NCBI GenBank assembly: GCA_963920575.1
Contig: OY986965.1
Location: 6,403,134 to 6,467,133, forward strand
Direction of reading: 5' to 3'
DNA from: Narthecium ossifragum
Taxonomy: Eukaryota; Streptophyta; Magnoliopsida; Dioscoreales; Nartheciaceae
DNA: 64,000 nt
The notes below the pieces were generated by a model. It had not been told where the DNA came from and searched no databases. It worked only from the letters and a program-made list of their open reading frames with translations. The translations under genes and the position numbers were made by a program. The stretch's first letter is position 1. Each line of letters begins with the position of its first letter. Below, piece after piece: positions 35,648 to 46,500 of the stretch.

Positions 35648-38317
35648 ATGCAGCCGAAGATGACAGAGGCTATGCAGGTCGATGCCACTGTTGGAGATTC
35701 TGGTTGTGTAGGATGGATGCCGAGTTTGGATATGTTATTTGATAGTGAGAATGATGCATATGAGTTCTACAATACTTATGCTGATAAAGTAGGTTTCTTT
35801 GTCAGAAGATCAACATTGTGGACCACCTCAAAAAATATTGTCACTCGAAGAACGTTTGTATGCTCAAGAGAAGGCTTCCGTGAGAAGAAGAAAGGGTCGA
35901 AGGAAGTAAAGTCCCCCAGGCCAGAAACAAGAATTGGTTGCCAAGCATGTATGACAATCCGACTTACACCCAATGGCAAATATCGCGTGACTGAATTTGT
36001 GCCAAACCATAACCATCAGCTCGCAACAGTATCGACGATACATACACTGAAGGTAAAGAAGTTAAGACGCAAGACTCGACTCGCACGAGTAGACTTGGCA
36101 GATGATACTGTCAGAACACCCGAGTTTGAAACCGAGGATGAGGCGTATGAGTTCTACAGTATGTATGCTGCAAGGATCGGATTCAGTGTCAGAAGAGCAA
36201 GCATGACAATGAGTACTGAAAATGTCATCACAAGAAGAATGTTTGTTTGTTCAAAAGAAGGTTTTCGTGAGAAGAAGAAAGGTGCGAAGAGGGTGAAACG
36301 ACCACGACCAGAAACAAGAACAGGTTGTCCTGCATGTATGGTTATCAGGCTCGCAGCTAGTGGCAAGTATCATGTGTCCGAGTTTGTCACATCTCATAAC
36401 CATCCGCTTGCAATCCCTTCATCGGATGAGATGGCAATATCACCTGATATGAAACCTAATGGTCAAGTTGGTGAAGTGGATATGGGGGAGAAATATGTGA
36501 TGGTGCTGGAGTCTAATGATAACACTACTAACAAACAACCTGAAGGGTGCCAACATGTCAGCTCTAGTTTTGTGTGTAATAAAGATAATCTGGGAGTAAA
36601 GCATCTGAAGGCTATGCAGCTGGGCGATACAGGGGCCATACTAGAGTACCTACAAAGGATGCAAACTGACAACCCTTCCTTCTTTTATGCTGTGCAAGTT
36701 GATGAAAATGATAGCATGGCCAACTTTTTCTGGGCAGATGCGAAGTCTGTAACGGACTTCGGTTACTTCGGTGATGTGGTATGTCTTGACACAACTTTCA
36801 AATTCCATGGTTATGGCAGGCCATTTGCTTTGTTCACTGGTTTGAACCATCATAAGCAAATCTCTATCTTTGCTGCTGCTTTGCTCTATGATGAAAACAT
36901 AAAATGTTATAAATGGTTGCTCGAGACTTTCAAGACTGCTATGTGTGGGAGACATCCCAAAACGATATTGACAGAAAGGTGTGCAGAAATGAGCGAGGCA
37001 GTCACAGCAGTTTGGCCAGTCATTGCTCATCGATATTGTGTGTGGCATATCTACCTACATGCTTCTGAGCAACTAAATCAGGCTTTCCATGGTTCAAAGA
37101 CTCTGTCATATGACTTTGGCAAATGTCTTTTTGATTTCGAGGAGGAGGAAGATTTCATATCTGCATGGCAAGCAATGTTAGAGAAGTACGATCTTAATGA
37201 TAATCAATGGTTAGCCAGGCTGTTTGAAGACAGGGAGAAATGGGCATTGGCATATGGGCGAGACATGTTCTATGCAGATATGAAAAGTGTACAACAGAAG
37301 GAGAGCTTGTATAACGAGTTGAAGAAGTACCTAAACCCAGAATTAGGCCTTTTGAGCTTCTTTGAGCATTATGAGAGGCTAGTAGATGAGCGGAGGTTGG
37401 CTGAAATACAAGCCGATATTAATGCTGGTCAGAATGCTCGTAAATTACCTTCTATGCGGATACTCAGGCAAGCTGCTAATGCATATACACCTGCTGGATA
37501 CAAAATGTTTGAGAGGGAGTTCGAATTGTTCATGGATTGCATGTTATACAGCTGTGGGGAGGTTGGCACAATATCAGAATATAAGGTCACAGTCGATGAG
37601 AAACCAAAGGAACACTTCGTCAAATTTGATTCATTAGATGTTAGTGTTGCCTGCACCTGTAAAACATTTGAGTTTATTGGAATTCAATGTCGTCATGTAT
37701 TGAAAGTGCTTGACACTAGAAATATCAAAGAACTCCCACCTCAATACATTTTAAAGAGGTGGAGAAGGGACGCTAAGGCTGCACCTGGAAATGGGAGTTG
37801 TTGGTTTCCTAGCGATGATGATCTTCAATCATCTTTGGCAAAGCGGTATAACTACTTGTGCCACATTTTTAGTATAGCTGCTGCAAGAGCTTCAAAAACT
37901 ATAGAGTCCTATGCATTCATGGAAAGCCAATCAGAGGCACTTGTGGAGCAGGTGGAGCAAATATTCCGAGGCAGACCTCCTGAGATACCTTTGAACTCAG
38001 TTGCCCCATATGAACGACCACATAATCCTGTGGAAAGTATGATTATTGGAAGTATACACCATGATAAGACAAATCAAGCGAGCCTTCTTCCTCATGCAGC
38101 AAATGGTACCTATTCTTTTAAGAATCAAATTTGTTATTGCTTTTTACATTTCGAAAGATTTGGTATTGTGTAAAATGCAAGGTTTCCGATGCAAGTTGGT
38201 TGCTGCTTTTTCTTGCAAACTTATGTTTTGGAGTATGATGCAGGATTACTTGGCTCGCGGCATTCACATCCAACCATTTGTTGGGGTCAGTTCCCGGCTG
38301 GACCACCAGAACAATGA
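35648..38317 (+). CDS. FRS: FAR1-related sequence protein with two FAR1 domains
   Basis: The long exon 35648-38105 joins 38244-38317 (GT-AG, phase 1), giving 843 residues. Two FAR1 DNA-binding zinc-finger domains lie at about residues 36-125 and 160-253, both with the pattern DEAYEFY..YA..GF.VRR ... FVCS.EGFREKKKG ... CPACM ... HNHPLA. The MULE transposase domain follows (about 360-475: CLDTTFKFHGYGRPFALFTG, ILTERC, HRYCVWHI), then a SWIM zinc finger (about 660-695: ACTCKTFEFIGIQCRHVLKV). The family descends from Mutator-like transposases and includes the phytochrome-A signalling factors FHY3 and FAR1. Two FAR1 domains resemble FRS7/FRS12. The expected Asp of the transposase motif ITD is Glu in LTERC. 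If the last intron is not spliced, the protein ends differently at 38173. No inverted repeats flank it, so it is a host gene. Confidence 0.92.
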
Positions 38318-38971
38318 CCAGAGGTATGGAAGATTGAACTTCAACAGGAGCATATTGCAGCAATTTGCTCAACTTGCGCACGCTAATTATTTAATCATGG
38401 ATTGGAATATGAGATCAGAGTGCTGGCTAGGGACATCACTAACACTTGTAGGGAATGTTTTGGTCATGACTGTGGTCCACTGGAACTGATGATCCATCGC
38501 TGGATTTCCCTCGAAACCTGGATCAAAATTAACAAATGGAAAGTCACGATCGAAGAATTGAAGCAACAAAGACAGGGAGGGAGGGAGGGGGAGTCGTGGA
38601 GTGGTCACCGTGGACAGAGACAGGAGGATATCCCACTCGATCTCCTTAGTGAGGGGAGAGATCGGCTTCGGTTTCTGTGAGAAGAAAAGAGAAGAGGAGA
38701 GTTAAACATGGTGTACAGGTGAGAGAACGGCGGAGGAGACGCCGACGATGGGGAGAAGGCAAACATACGGTGTAGTGGCGGAGGGACTGAATACCATGGT
38801 ACTTGTGCTTCGTGCCATTCTTCGCTGACACTACTGTCAATCCTTTATACTTTTGGAACTTTTAATTTACTGCAAAAAATTACAAATTAAGGTGAAATTT
38901 ATCTCATCATACACCTTTGGCTGCTTCTATGTCCCCCACAAGTATAGCTAGCTGGCTAGCTAGTGCTTGAT
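38318..38971. other. FRS 3' flank
   Basis: Probable FRS 3' UTR followed by spacer. No gene recognised. A ctagctggctagctagtgc palindromic tract lies at 38948-38966. Confidence 0.5.
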
Positions 38972-39779
38972 CTAGTGCTTGATTGGTCGTGCCTCAAGAC
39001 CCCCTCCTGCTCTCTTCTCAACTTTGTAGGGCATGTGAGACCCCAGAATTTTATCCCAAGTGATGAAGAAGGGCTGCGAGAAGTTGTATTTGTTGCCATA
39101 CAGCTGATGGTGAATATCATGGTAAGCAGTGTTAGCCCGGAGGCCACAGCCCGCAGTGGTCATCAACCCCTTTGATGGCGGCGAAGGAGAAGAAGTATAT
39201 GGAGGTACGGGGATTCATGCTGGAGAGGACGAAGGCCAGCGCGCTGCCAATGGTATCGAGGAGGAGCCCCTCCACCGGATGGTTGTACTGGGCTCCGAAG
39301 GAGTCAACGAGGCGGCGGTGCTATGAGTGAATGTGCCGGTACAGGAACTTGTTGAGGTGTACCTGTGCCAGAAGTATTGCCATGTTTCCACCAGCAGCAT
39401 TCTGACGAAGAATTGCATGGCGATCGCTATCGGCAACGTTGTGGGTTGCTCCTTCGCCGCAGTTGCGTTGTCATCTCGGCTCCACCGCACAAGTCCCAAA
39501 TCAGTGATCGCTATTGCATGTATACTACAATTTGTTACTAAGATGATTTTTACGTACTGTGAAGATGGCGAAGGCGGCCTGAACGAGCTGCTGGAGGAGC
39601 ACTCCTTAGATGACTTGGAGCATAGAGACTGAGTTCTTGGCATCCTCGTCTTTTCTCTCGAATGCAAGCGATAGTTATCCATGGAGCCAAGCATCATATA
39701 TATAGATCCAAGAATAAACCCGGTAGACCAGGATCGGCACGACAATGGCCGCGACCTCATCGGAAGGGAGAGCAGCCAT
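38972..39779 (-). pseudogene. Sphinganine C4-hydroxylase (SBH, fatty-acid hydroxylase family) pseudogene
   Basis: On the minus strand it starts MAALPSDEVAAIVVPILVY (39779) and ends KVEKRAGGGLEARPIKH* (38972). In between are MLGSMDNYRLHS, LLVETWQYFWHRY, LNKFLYRHIHS, GAQYNHPVEGLLLDTIGSAL, SIYFFSFAAIKGVDDHCGL and AYHDIHHQLYGNKYNFSQPF. These are the histidine boxes of the ER di-iron enzyme that makes phytosphingosine. It is broken: an AT-repeat length change near 39694, a frame slip near 39656, TAA inside VI*GVLLQQ, 4 bases lost after FWHRY (removing one box His), TAG within the HIHS-H box, and about 25 bases lost before AYHDIHH. A short intron (about 39475-39557) keeps GT-AG. Introns and full length argue for an old duplicate rather than a processed copy. 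Confidence 0.87.
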
Positions 39780-40365
39780 TGAAGCACTCAGCTGAAGGAT
39801 GCAAAGCTTTGAGGAGAAGTAGAAGGAGCTAAGCGGTAATGTGGATGATGATGATGATCTTGGAGGAATGATCGACGGGTGTTGAATATATATATAGCCA
39901 TCTATATGAGCTGTTTGTTGTCTACTTTTGGTCAATTCTTCTGATAGAGATTAGGGGTATCAATATATACAACTGCCACTTATGATGACCATGGAGATGG
40001 AGCACTATATATGGAAGCCTACATACTACTTGGTGACCTTCCAAAGGGGCTCGTGGTCATGCATTTGCTCCGCTTTGTGTTTTTTTACCTACTATTCTTG
40101 GACACACATACACACAAACTATAGTTATGCATGGATCTTGTTACTTTTGTATGTATAATAGGAGTCGTATTTATAGCATCATATTGTATTATTTGATCTA
40201 AGTTGAGAGCATCTTTCCATCGTCTAATCCTCATGAAATGACCGCTATGTTTTTTTTCCAGAATTTTGTGATGTTATCAGGAATTTATAGGTTTTTTTAT
40301 ATTTAGTATTTTGGGGAGGTTTTATAATATTAATTATATATTTCAATATATGATATTGTTGTGCA
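39780..40365. other. AT-rich spacer
   Basis: Upstream region of the SBH pseudogene plus AT-rich DNA. No gene seen. Its last part may belong to the plastid-derived insert that follows. Confidence 0.4.
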
Positions 40366-40896
40366 TTGAGCTGCCTCAACTTGAATAATGAATTAATAAA
40401 TCGAATAAAAGCTCTAGAAAAAGAATCTTTTTTTCTGGATATGCTAGAAAAAAAGACCAGATTATGCAATGATGAGAATGAGAAAAATGCTTACCCAAAA
40501 TGTATGGTCCTTTTTTGAATGGATCATGTAGCGCAACAATAAAAAAATTCTATTCACGTGCAACCATGAATGATTTAATAACTTATATTGAAGATTCTAT
40601 CGAAACATTTTGAAAAAATAAAATTCATGGTCTATTTTCTAATAATTTTGATGAGGAATCACTATTGAATTATACTGATAATTCCTTACATTTAATTAAT
40701 AAATTATCTTTTCAGACTACACCCGGTTTGAATTTGAAAAACTTTTCTTTTATGGGCAAAAAAAAGAATAATTGATTCAGAAAATAAAGCAAAATTTTTA
40801 AAATTTGTATTCGATGTAATTACAAATGATCCAAATGATCAAAGAACAATTACAAAAGAACCTATTGGAATAGAAGAAATAAGTAAAAATGGCTAA
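40366..40896 (+). pseudogene. Nuclear copy of plastid ycf1 (tic214) fragment
   Basis: Translated with frame changes, the stretch gives [82 protein letters not shown] and IGIEEISK. This order matches the plastid ycf1 product, a translocon protein (family consensus near ALEKEFLFLDVLEKRTRLCN ... ATTDPNDQ ... IGIKEISKK). In-frame stops and several frameshifts mean it is not expressed. The AT-rich base composition contrasts with neighbouring exons. Its decay indicates an old transfer rather than assembly contamination. Confidence 0.78.
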
Positions 40897-40974
40897 CTAT
40901 GATACCACCACGCGGAGTTGATGGGTGGGGGTAAAGGGGTGATTATAGTGAGTCAATAATATAAAGTGTTATTT

Positions 40975-41991
40975 ACTTATAGTCTCCTAAAAATGTTTGA
41001 TTTTACATATTTCACTTTAAAAAAAATCAAAATTACATTAGGAACCCTGAAAATGTTGATTATTGTCATATATCTCCTTCCGTCCACTTCCGTATGCTAA
41101 CCTGACCTAACCATGGTTAAGGGCGTAACCGGAGTTGTAAAATGTCTTAAATACCCTCTCTTATTGAAACATATGTTCAATCGAGCATAAAACTTAGGTT
41201 TCCCATGTTTAATAACTCTCATGTCTTTTATATGAGCCTCCCATGAATCCAACCAAAATTGAGAGAAAATTACTTGAGGTGGAGATAACTCGTTGGAGAG
41301 GAAGGTGGACACCGACAATTCCCAATTTTAAACCCCAACAATCATCTAGGTCGAAGGAAGGAAAAGGGCGGTAGCTGTACATGTAAGGGTGCGGCTATCC
41401 GCACAACAAAGTTAACTCAACACACCACATTTAAGATTTTTTGAAAAAAAAAAATTAAGAAACCAAAAAAACCCTAAACTACCCTCATCCCCTACCTCCC
41501 CTCTCTCCCCCATCCCACCCTCACCTCCACCACCCCCCACCACGCCGGCAGCCACCGTCGGCTTGCCGTCGCCCGCGGGAAGGAGAGAGAGGGGGCGGGG
41601 GGTCGCCGCCGTCGCCCGCGAGAGAGAGAGAGAGGGAGGGGGGGTGGGGGGTCGCTGCCGTCGTCCGCGGGAGAGAGACGGCCCCCCCCCCCCCTCGGGG
41701 TTGCCCAAGCCCACCCCCCCTCTCTCTCTCTCCCGCAGGCGACGGCGGTGACCCTCCCCCCCCCCTCCCTCTCTCTCTCTCTCTCCCCCGCGGGCGACGA
41801 CGGCAACCCCCGCCCCCTCTCTCTCTCGCAGGCGACGGCGGCGACCCCCCGCCCCCCCTCCCCCCCTCTCTCTCTCTCTCCCGCGGGCGGCGACAGCGAC
41901 CCCCCGCCCCCTCTCTCTCTCCCGCTGGCGACCCCCGGCCCCCCCTCTCTCTCTCTCTCCCCCGCTGGTGACGGCGGCGACCCCCGGCCCC

Positions 41992-42022
<31 letters not shown>

Positions 42023-42425
42023 CCGCTGGTGACGGCGGCGACCCCCCCCCTCTCTCTCCCTCCCGCGAGCGACGGCAAGCCGGCAGTGGCTGCCGGCGTG
42101 GTGGGGGGTGGTGGAGGTGAGGGTGGGATGTGGGAGAGAGGGGAGGTAGGGGATGAGGGTAGTTTAGGATTTTTTTGGTTTTTTAATTTTTTTTTTTCAA
42201 AAAATCTTAAATGTTGTGTTGAGTTAACTTTATTGTGCGGATAGCCGCACCCTTTCAAAAGACTCGGTCGATCATTCTCCTCGAATATTTCACTTCTAAA
42301 TAAGAAAAGAAGATATATGATAATAATCGAGATTTTCGAGGCTTCTTGTGTAATTTCAGTTATTTTAAAGTGAAATATATAAAATCAAACTTTTTTAAAG
42401 GGATATGTATCAATAACCCTGACAG
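40975..42425. repeat. Outer inverted-repeat pair around the fold-back element
   Basis: aatgtttgattttacatatttcactttaaaa (about 40992-41022) returns inverted near 42368-42398, with weaker pairing for about 25 bases beyond. The pair brackets the inner element at 41387-42252, which suggests one MITE nested in another. Target duplications were not identified. Confidence 0.45.
41387..42252. mobile_element. Fold-back element with about 150-bp inverted repeats
   Basis: The left end GGGTGCGGCTATCCGCACAA returns inverted at the right end (ttgtgcggatagccgcaccc). Pairing continues through gttaactcaaca, the A-run and ccctaaactaccctcatccc to about 41540/42110. The core is an extreme GA/CT and GC-rich block: GA-rich in its left third (41580-41690), CT-rich in the rest (41715-42060), with the word cgacggcggcgaccccc repeated, so it too can fold back. 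No coding gene is present; long open frames on both strands are repeat artefacts. I see no clear target duplication. Confidence 0.75.
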
Positions 42426-43568
42426 CATAAAAGGAGGCTTGGGCGATGATGAACCTTATTATATATCTATCTACTCGTTGGTTGCTGGGATATTTTTGAG
42501 CTGACTCACACCGAGCTCGAGCTGGGATATCTTAGACCGAGCTTGAGTCAGAATGAATCAAGTCGACTACCTACGTACCGAATACAAAAGAAAATACTGC
42601 CAAAAGGTGACGAAAGTGCTGCTTATTACAGAATAAGGTGACTAGTTTCAGCTTCAACGTCGAAAGACCAATCAAAAAAAATTTATACCAACTCACTTTT
42701 GAACCACAATAAGCTCCAAAAGTCCCCACTCTTTACAAGTCATTTCCCACTACCACTTTCGAACAACCAGACAGAAGACAGTCGAGAACCACCAACCGTT
42801 ATTCTTGAAAACTTTGCATCTTCCTTTCCTCTTAAGTAGCAACGACCTCTCAATACTAAGAGGCCTTTCAAATAGCACAGCAACAAAAAAAAAATACTAT
42901 AAGATCACAGCAAATTTCTTACATCAGACAAACCCTAAACTGCAGGAATACTTCTGAGACCACATCATACTATACGGCATTAATTAGATATATCACTAAA
43001 CAAAGCAAGTAAGCTGGAAGTGTTACATAATCTCATTGATGAACCTCTACACCTCACCTTAGGAGAAATTATAAGTATGACAGTGGAAATTCGGAAGGCT
43101 ACTGCTCCTTTTTCAGAAGAAAAGATTATCGCCTTTCCGTCCTAGCTGAAGACAGACTGAATGTGATAGTTGAACATATTTACAGAATAACAAACACATC
43201 AGCATGAAATTGTTTACCCGTACACAGATACAACTATTAGTGTTACTGCTTTTCTTTCCCGGAAAGGAAATATGGTACTGCTGGGTGGCATCACAGCTGG
43301 ACAAAGCAGTCTCGGATGCTGAACCACTCGACACTTTACAACCATCTCCATGCGTTGCTTTTGTTAGTCAGATCTGGCTTTCTTGGAAACAAAACTTCAC
43401 AAGTATCAATATGTTAGCATCAACGACACAAGCCTTGAAAGCTTTCAAACTCTATAAGTCATCCGAATCCAAAAAAAAGGACCTCCACATCGTAGAATCT
43501 ACACAAAGCATATCCTTTGGCATGACTTGAATCCGAAATGGTGCAAGCTCAAAGAAAGATGAAAGAGA
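42426..43568. other. 3' flank of the S-acyltransferase gene
   Basis: This should contain the 3' UTR of the minus-strand gene that ends at 43569. No other gene or element recognised. Confidence 0.5.
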
Positions 43569-46500
43569 TTACTTAATGTTGGATTGTTGATTCTTCTGTA
43601 AAGCTCCAGGAGCATATACCGGAAAGTTATCTACTGCCTGGCCCCTCTCCCTATGTGCTTCACGCAGCACATTAGAGGCCCTCGCAACCTCTGGTCTTGA
43701 GCTGCCAGGGCCTTCACTCCCCCAGCCATCCTTAATTGGCGCACTCAAAAGAGGTCCACCAAAGAATATTGACTGCCCTGTGTACGTCAATCTCTCTGGC
43801 TGCTGCATAGGAGCAAGTGCTGGAGAAGGATTAGGAAGTATAGGTCTCCTTCCATGATCACTTGTCATTGCTAAAGGGTTTATTACAGAAGCTCTAGAGG
43901 TTCTCGCTAGGGCTTCCATGGTAGTATCAGGTCTGGAAGATGTTGATGCTGAAACAAACCTGCCAGCTTCTTGATCCCATATGACTGAGGCCCTTTTGTT
44001 CTCCCTAACAAGTGAAGTAGCTGACTGGAACATTGGATTTGTGAGCTGAGTGTAAGGAAGAGGTGCTCTCGGAATGGCTGGTCGATTAGGAGGGGCACGC
44101 TGAGACGGAAGCGGGCTAAGGGCCACTGCTTCAGGAATGTGCCCTGGACTGCTAAAGCTACTTGCAGTTGGTGTACCAGTTTCATAATCTTCCTTGCTCG
44201 CAAAACTCTCTGGGTATGAGTTCCCAAGAGGAGATTTCATATCAACCTTTGTCTCTTTGTTTGCATTAAAATCTATACTCAGGCTGCTTCTGCCACTTGC
44301 ATTGCAACTAGAGCTGAACTCTGAACCAGGTATGCGACGGCCATTTACAGGTCGAAGAACTGAGGATGACGCCCTAGCTTTGGCAGCAGCTCTCAATGCC
44401 TCGGTGGAGTCCAATTTCGCAAGCTTCCACGCACTGATTTTAACTGCCTTTCTAGATTTGTTTGCTCTTTCGACATAACCTGCGTCATCTGGATCAACTG
44501 TCGAAGGGACCATTCCAGGTTGTAAATGAGGAATGACTTCGTCCTGTTACACATAATTAAAACAAGATAAGGAATCCAAGGACTATAGAACCAGGAGAAA
44601 AAATGCAGTTGAATATAAAAACAGTGATTTAGAACTCCCAAACAAAATTGTGGACTAGGAGGTGGCTCATAACCCAGTTTTTTTAGCATCCATGGATCAT
44701 ATATTTCAGTGAAGTAATCGCCTGGCTTGAAACTATGGCATGAATAAGCCAAGCTGAGGCGATTATCACCCACCTCAGCTCCAAGCTAGAAGTCCCGATG
44801 ACTTCTTTTCAACTCTAATACACCTCCTTCATTTACACAGGCACATGCTTATCGTTAGGTGACCTCACAGAGAGAGACCCATGCATCATTGGCCAACTAA
44901 AGCACAGTGACGCATTCAGAAACCATATCCCATGATAATCACACAGTTAAATCACAACAGCATTTACTTGATTAGCTTTGAGTTTTAACAATGAATACAT
45001 GCAGAGGCAAGCCTGGATATAATTTAGGCAAACCTGGCAAGGCTAAAAAACCCTGCAGAACAGGAATTAAACTTGCGATCACAAGACCATAATCATGGGT
45101 AATGTTCCGCATAACATGCCAAGCTAGTTTCACAGTAGCTCACACAATAATGTGTGGATTCAGTGACATTGATTGGATGGCTAAAGCCTAAACTCATCCA
45201 TACATTATTCAAGAAAAGGTAACCACTATATCTTAGAGAACGAACATGCCATTACCTGATGTGCAACAAACACCCTTGGAGGAGTGCACCATACGCCTTT
45301 GTATGGCAAACCGAGAGAACTTCCACCGCTGATGCCAGTTATTGCAGAATTAGTTGGAGAATAGGAAACCCATTCTCTGTTTTCATCCACAGATGCTGGA
45401 GGTGCCTCACTCATTGCTCTCATTGCCACAACATACTCATAGGTTGTAATTCCCTATTATATAGAGGTAGAAATTGCAAATGATAAACAACTAAGTACAT
45501 ATAGACAACTTGAATAATGCTGAAATTTTGGAATCTAACCTTTTTGATCAATATCATATGGAAAAAGAATAGTTCTCCCAAAGGCACGCAAGCAAGTATT
45601 GAGACTGTGGTACATATGGCCTACAACATAAGTCTAAAGTCATAACACATACAATCATCTATGATAAACTATCTGAGATGCAAATTAAGAGAAATTAGCT
45701 GCATAGGCAGATGCCAAGGTATCAAAAGAAAACATTTGGTTGCAAAGTTCCCAAAAAAAAAAATTAGCTGAGATCATACAAGGTCATCACTATGTGGAAG
45801 TAAATTGGGAGAAAACAATAAGCAGAAAACAGCTGAAACACCCTCATCTCTGCTATGGCGCAAATTAACACAAATCAGCACAACAAGGTGCTCTGCTAAT
45901 GATAGCGGTATGAACTATGATTAACAATTTATCATACCAGCAGCACAAGCAGGCTGACTGCGAAACTTATTGGTGTATCCAACACAAACAAATCTCCCAA
46001 ACTTTTAATTTGTTTTGCGCTTATTGAATGCGTATAAATTGACAACAGAAATTGATGTAAGCATCTGCATCAATAAGTCTTTTGTATATATCAATTCTTT
46101 TACGTTTAGTTGCATTTATTGACTAGAATTCTTTAATCAGAGGCACACCATATCACTTGGCATTATGGATAAGAGGAGTCATGATAGCATTAAACAAAGA
46201 CAGTAACTCATAATTCAGCTCATGCAACTGTAGTTATAAAAAGTACAAAAATATGTAAAAGGGAAACATATCAAGCATGCGTATGATGTATCCTCTAATG
46301 GTTATGCATGCCAAATGCAAAAGATATCCAAAACAATATGCATGGGACTCTAGCCATCCCAATATGTATAATACATGTTATATTAACTTCTTAGACATTC
46401 ACCGTCTCCTTATTTTAGGATACTAACCCGTTCAAGGAAATCTATAGATCAATTTAGTCTTAGGGCTTGATTGACTTCTTTCAAGCACATACTTGTGAAG

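Noticed and set aside
39327..39632. Plus-strand open frame of 101 residues
   Set aside because: It is the complement of the SBH pseudogene, which carries the family motifs on the minus strand.
41521..42258. Long open frames on both strands rich in Arg, Gly, Ser and Pro
   Set aside because: They come from the GA/CT and GC-rich repeat core of a fold-back element and have no domain or gene structure.
40975..42425. Possible hairpin RNA gene
   Set aside because: Inverted repeats are long and imperfect, as in nested transposons. Nothing in the sequence points to a defined small-RNA precursor.
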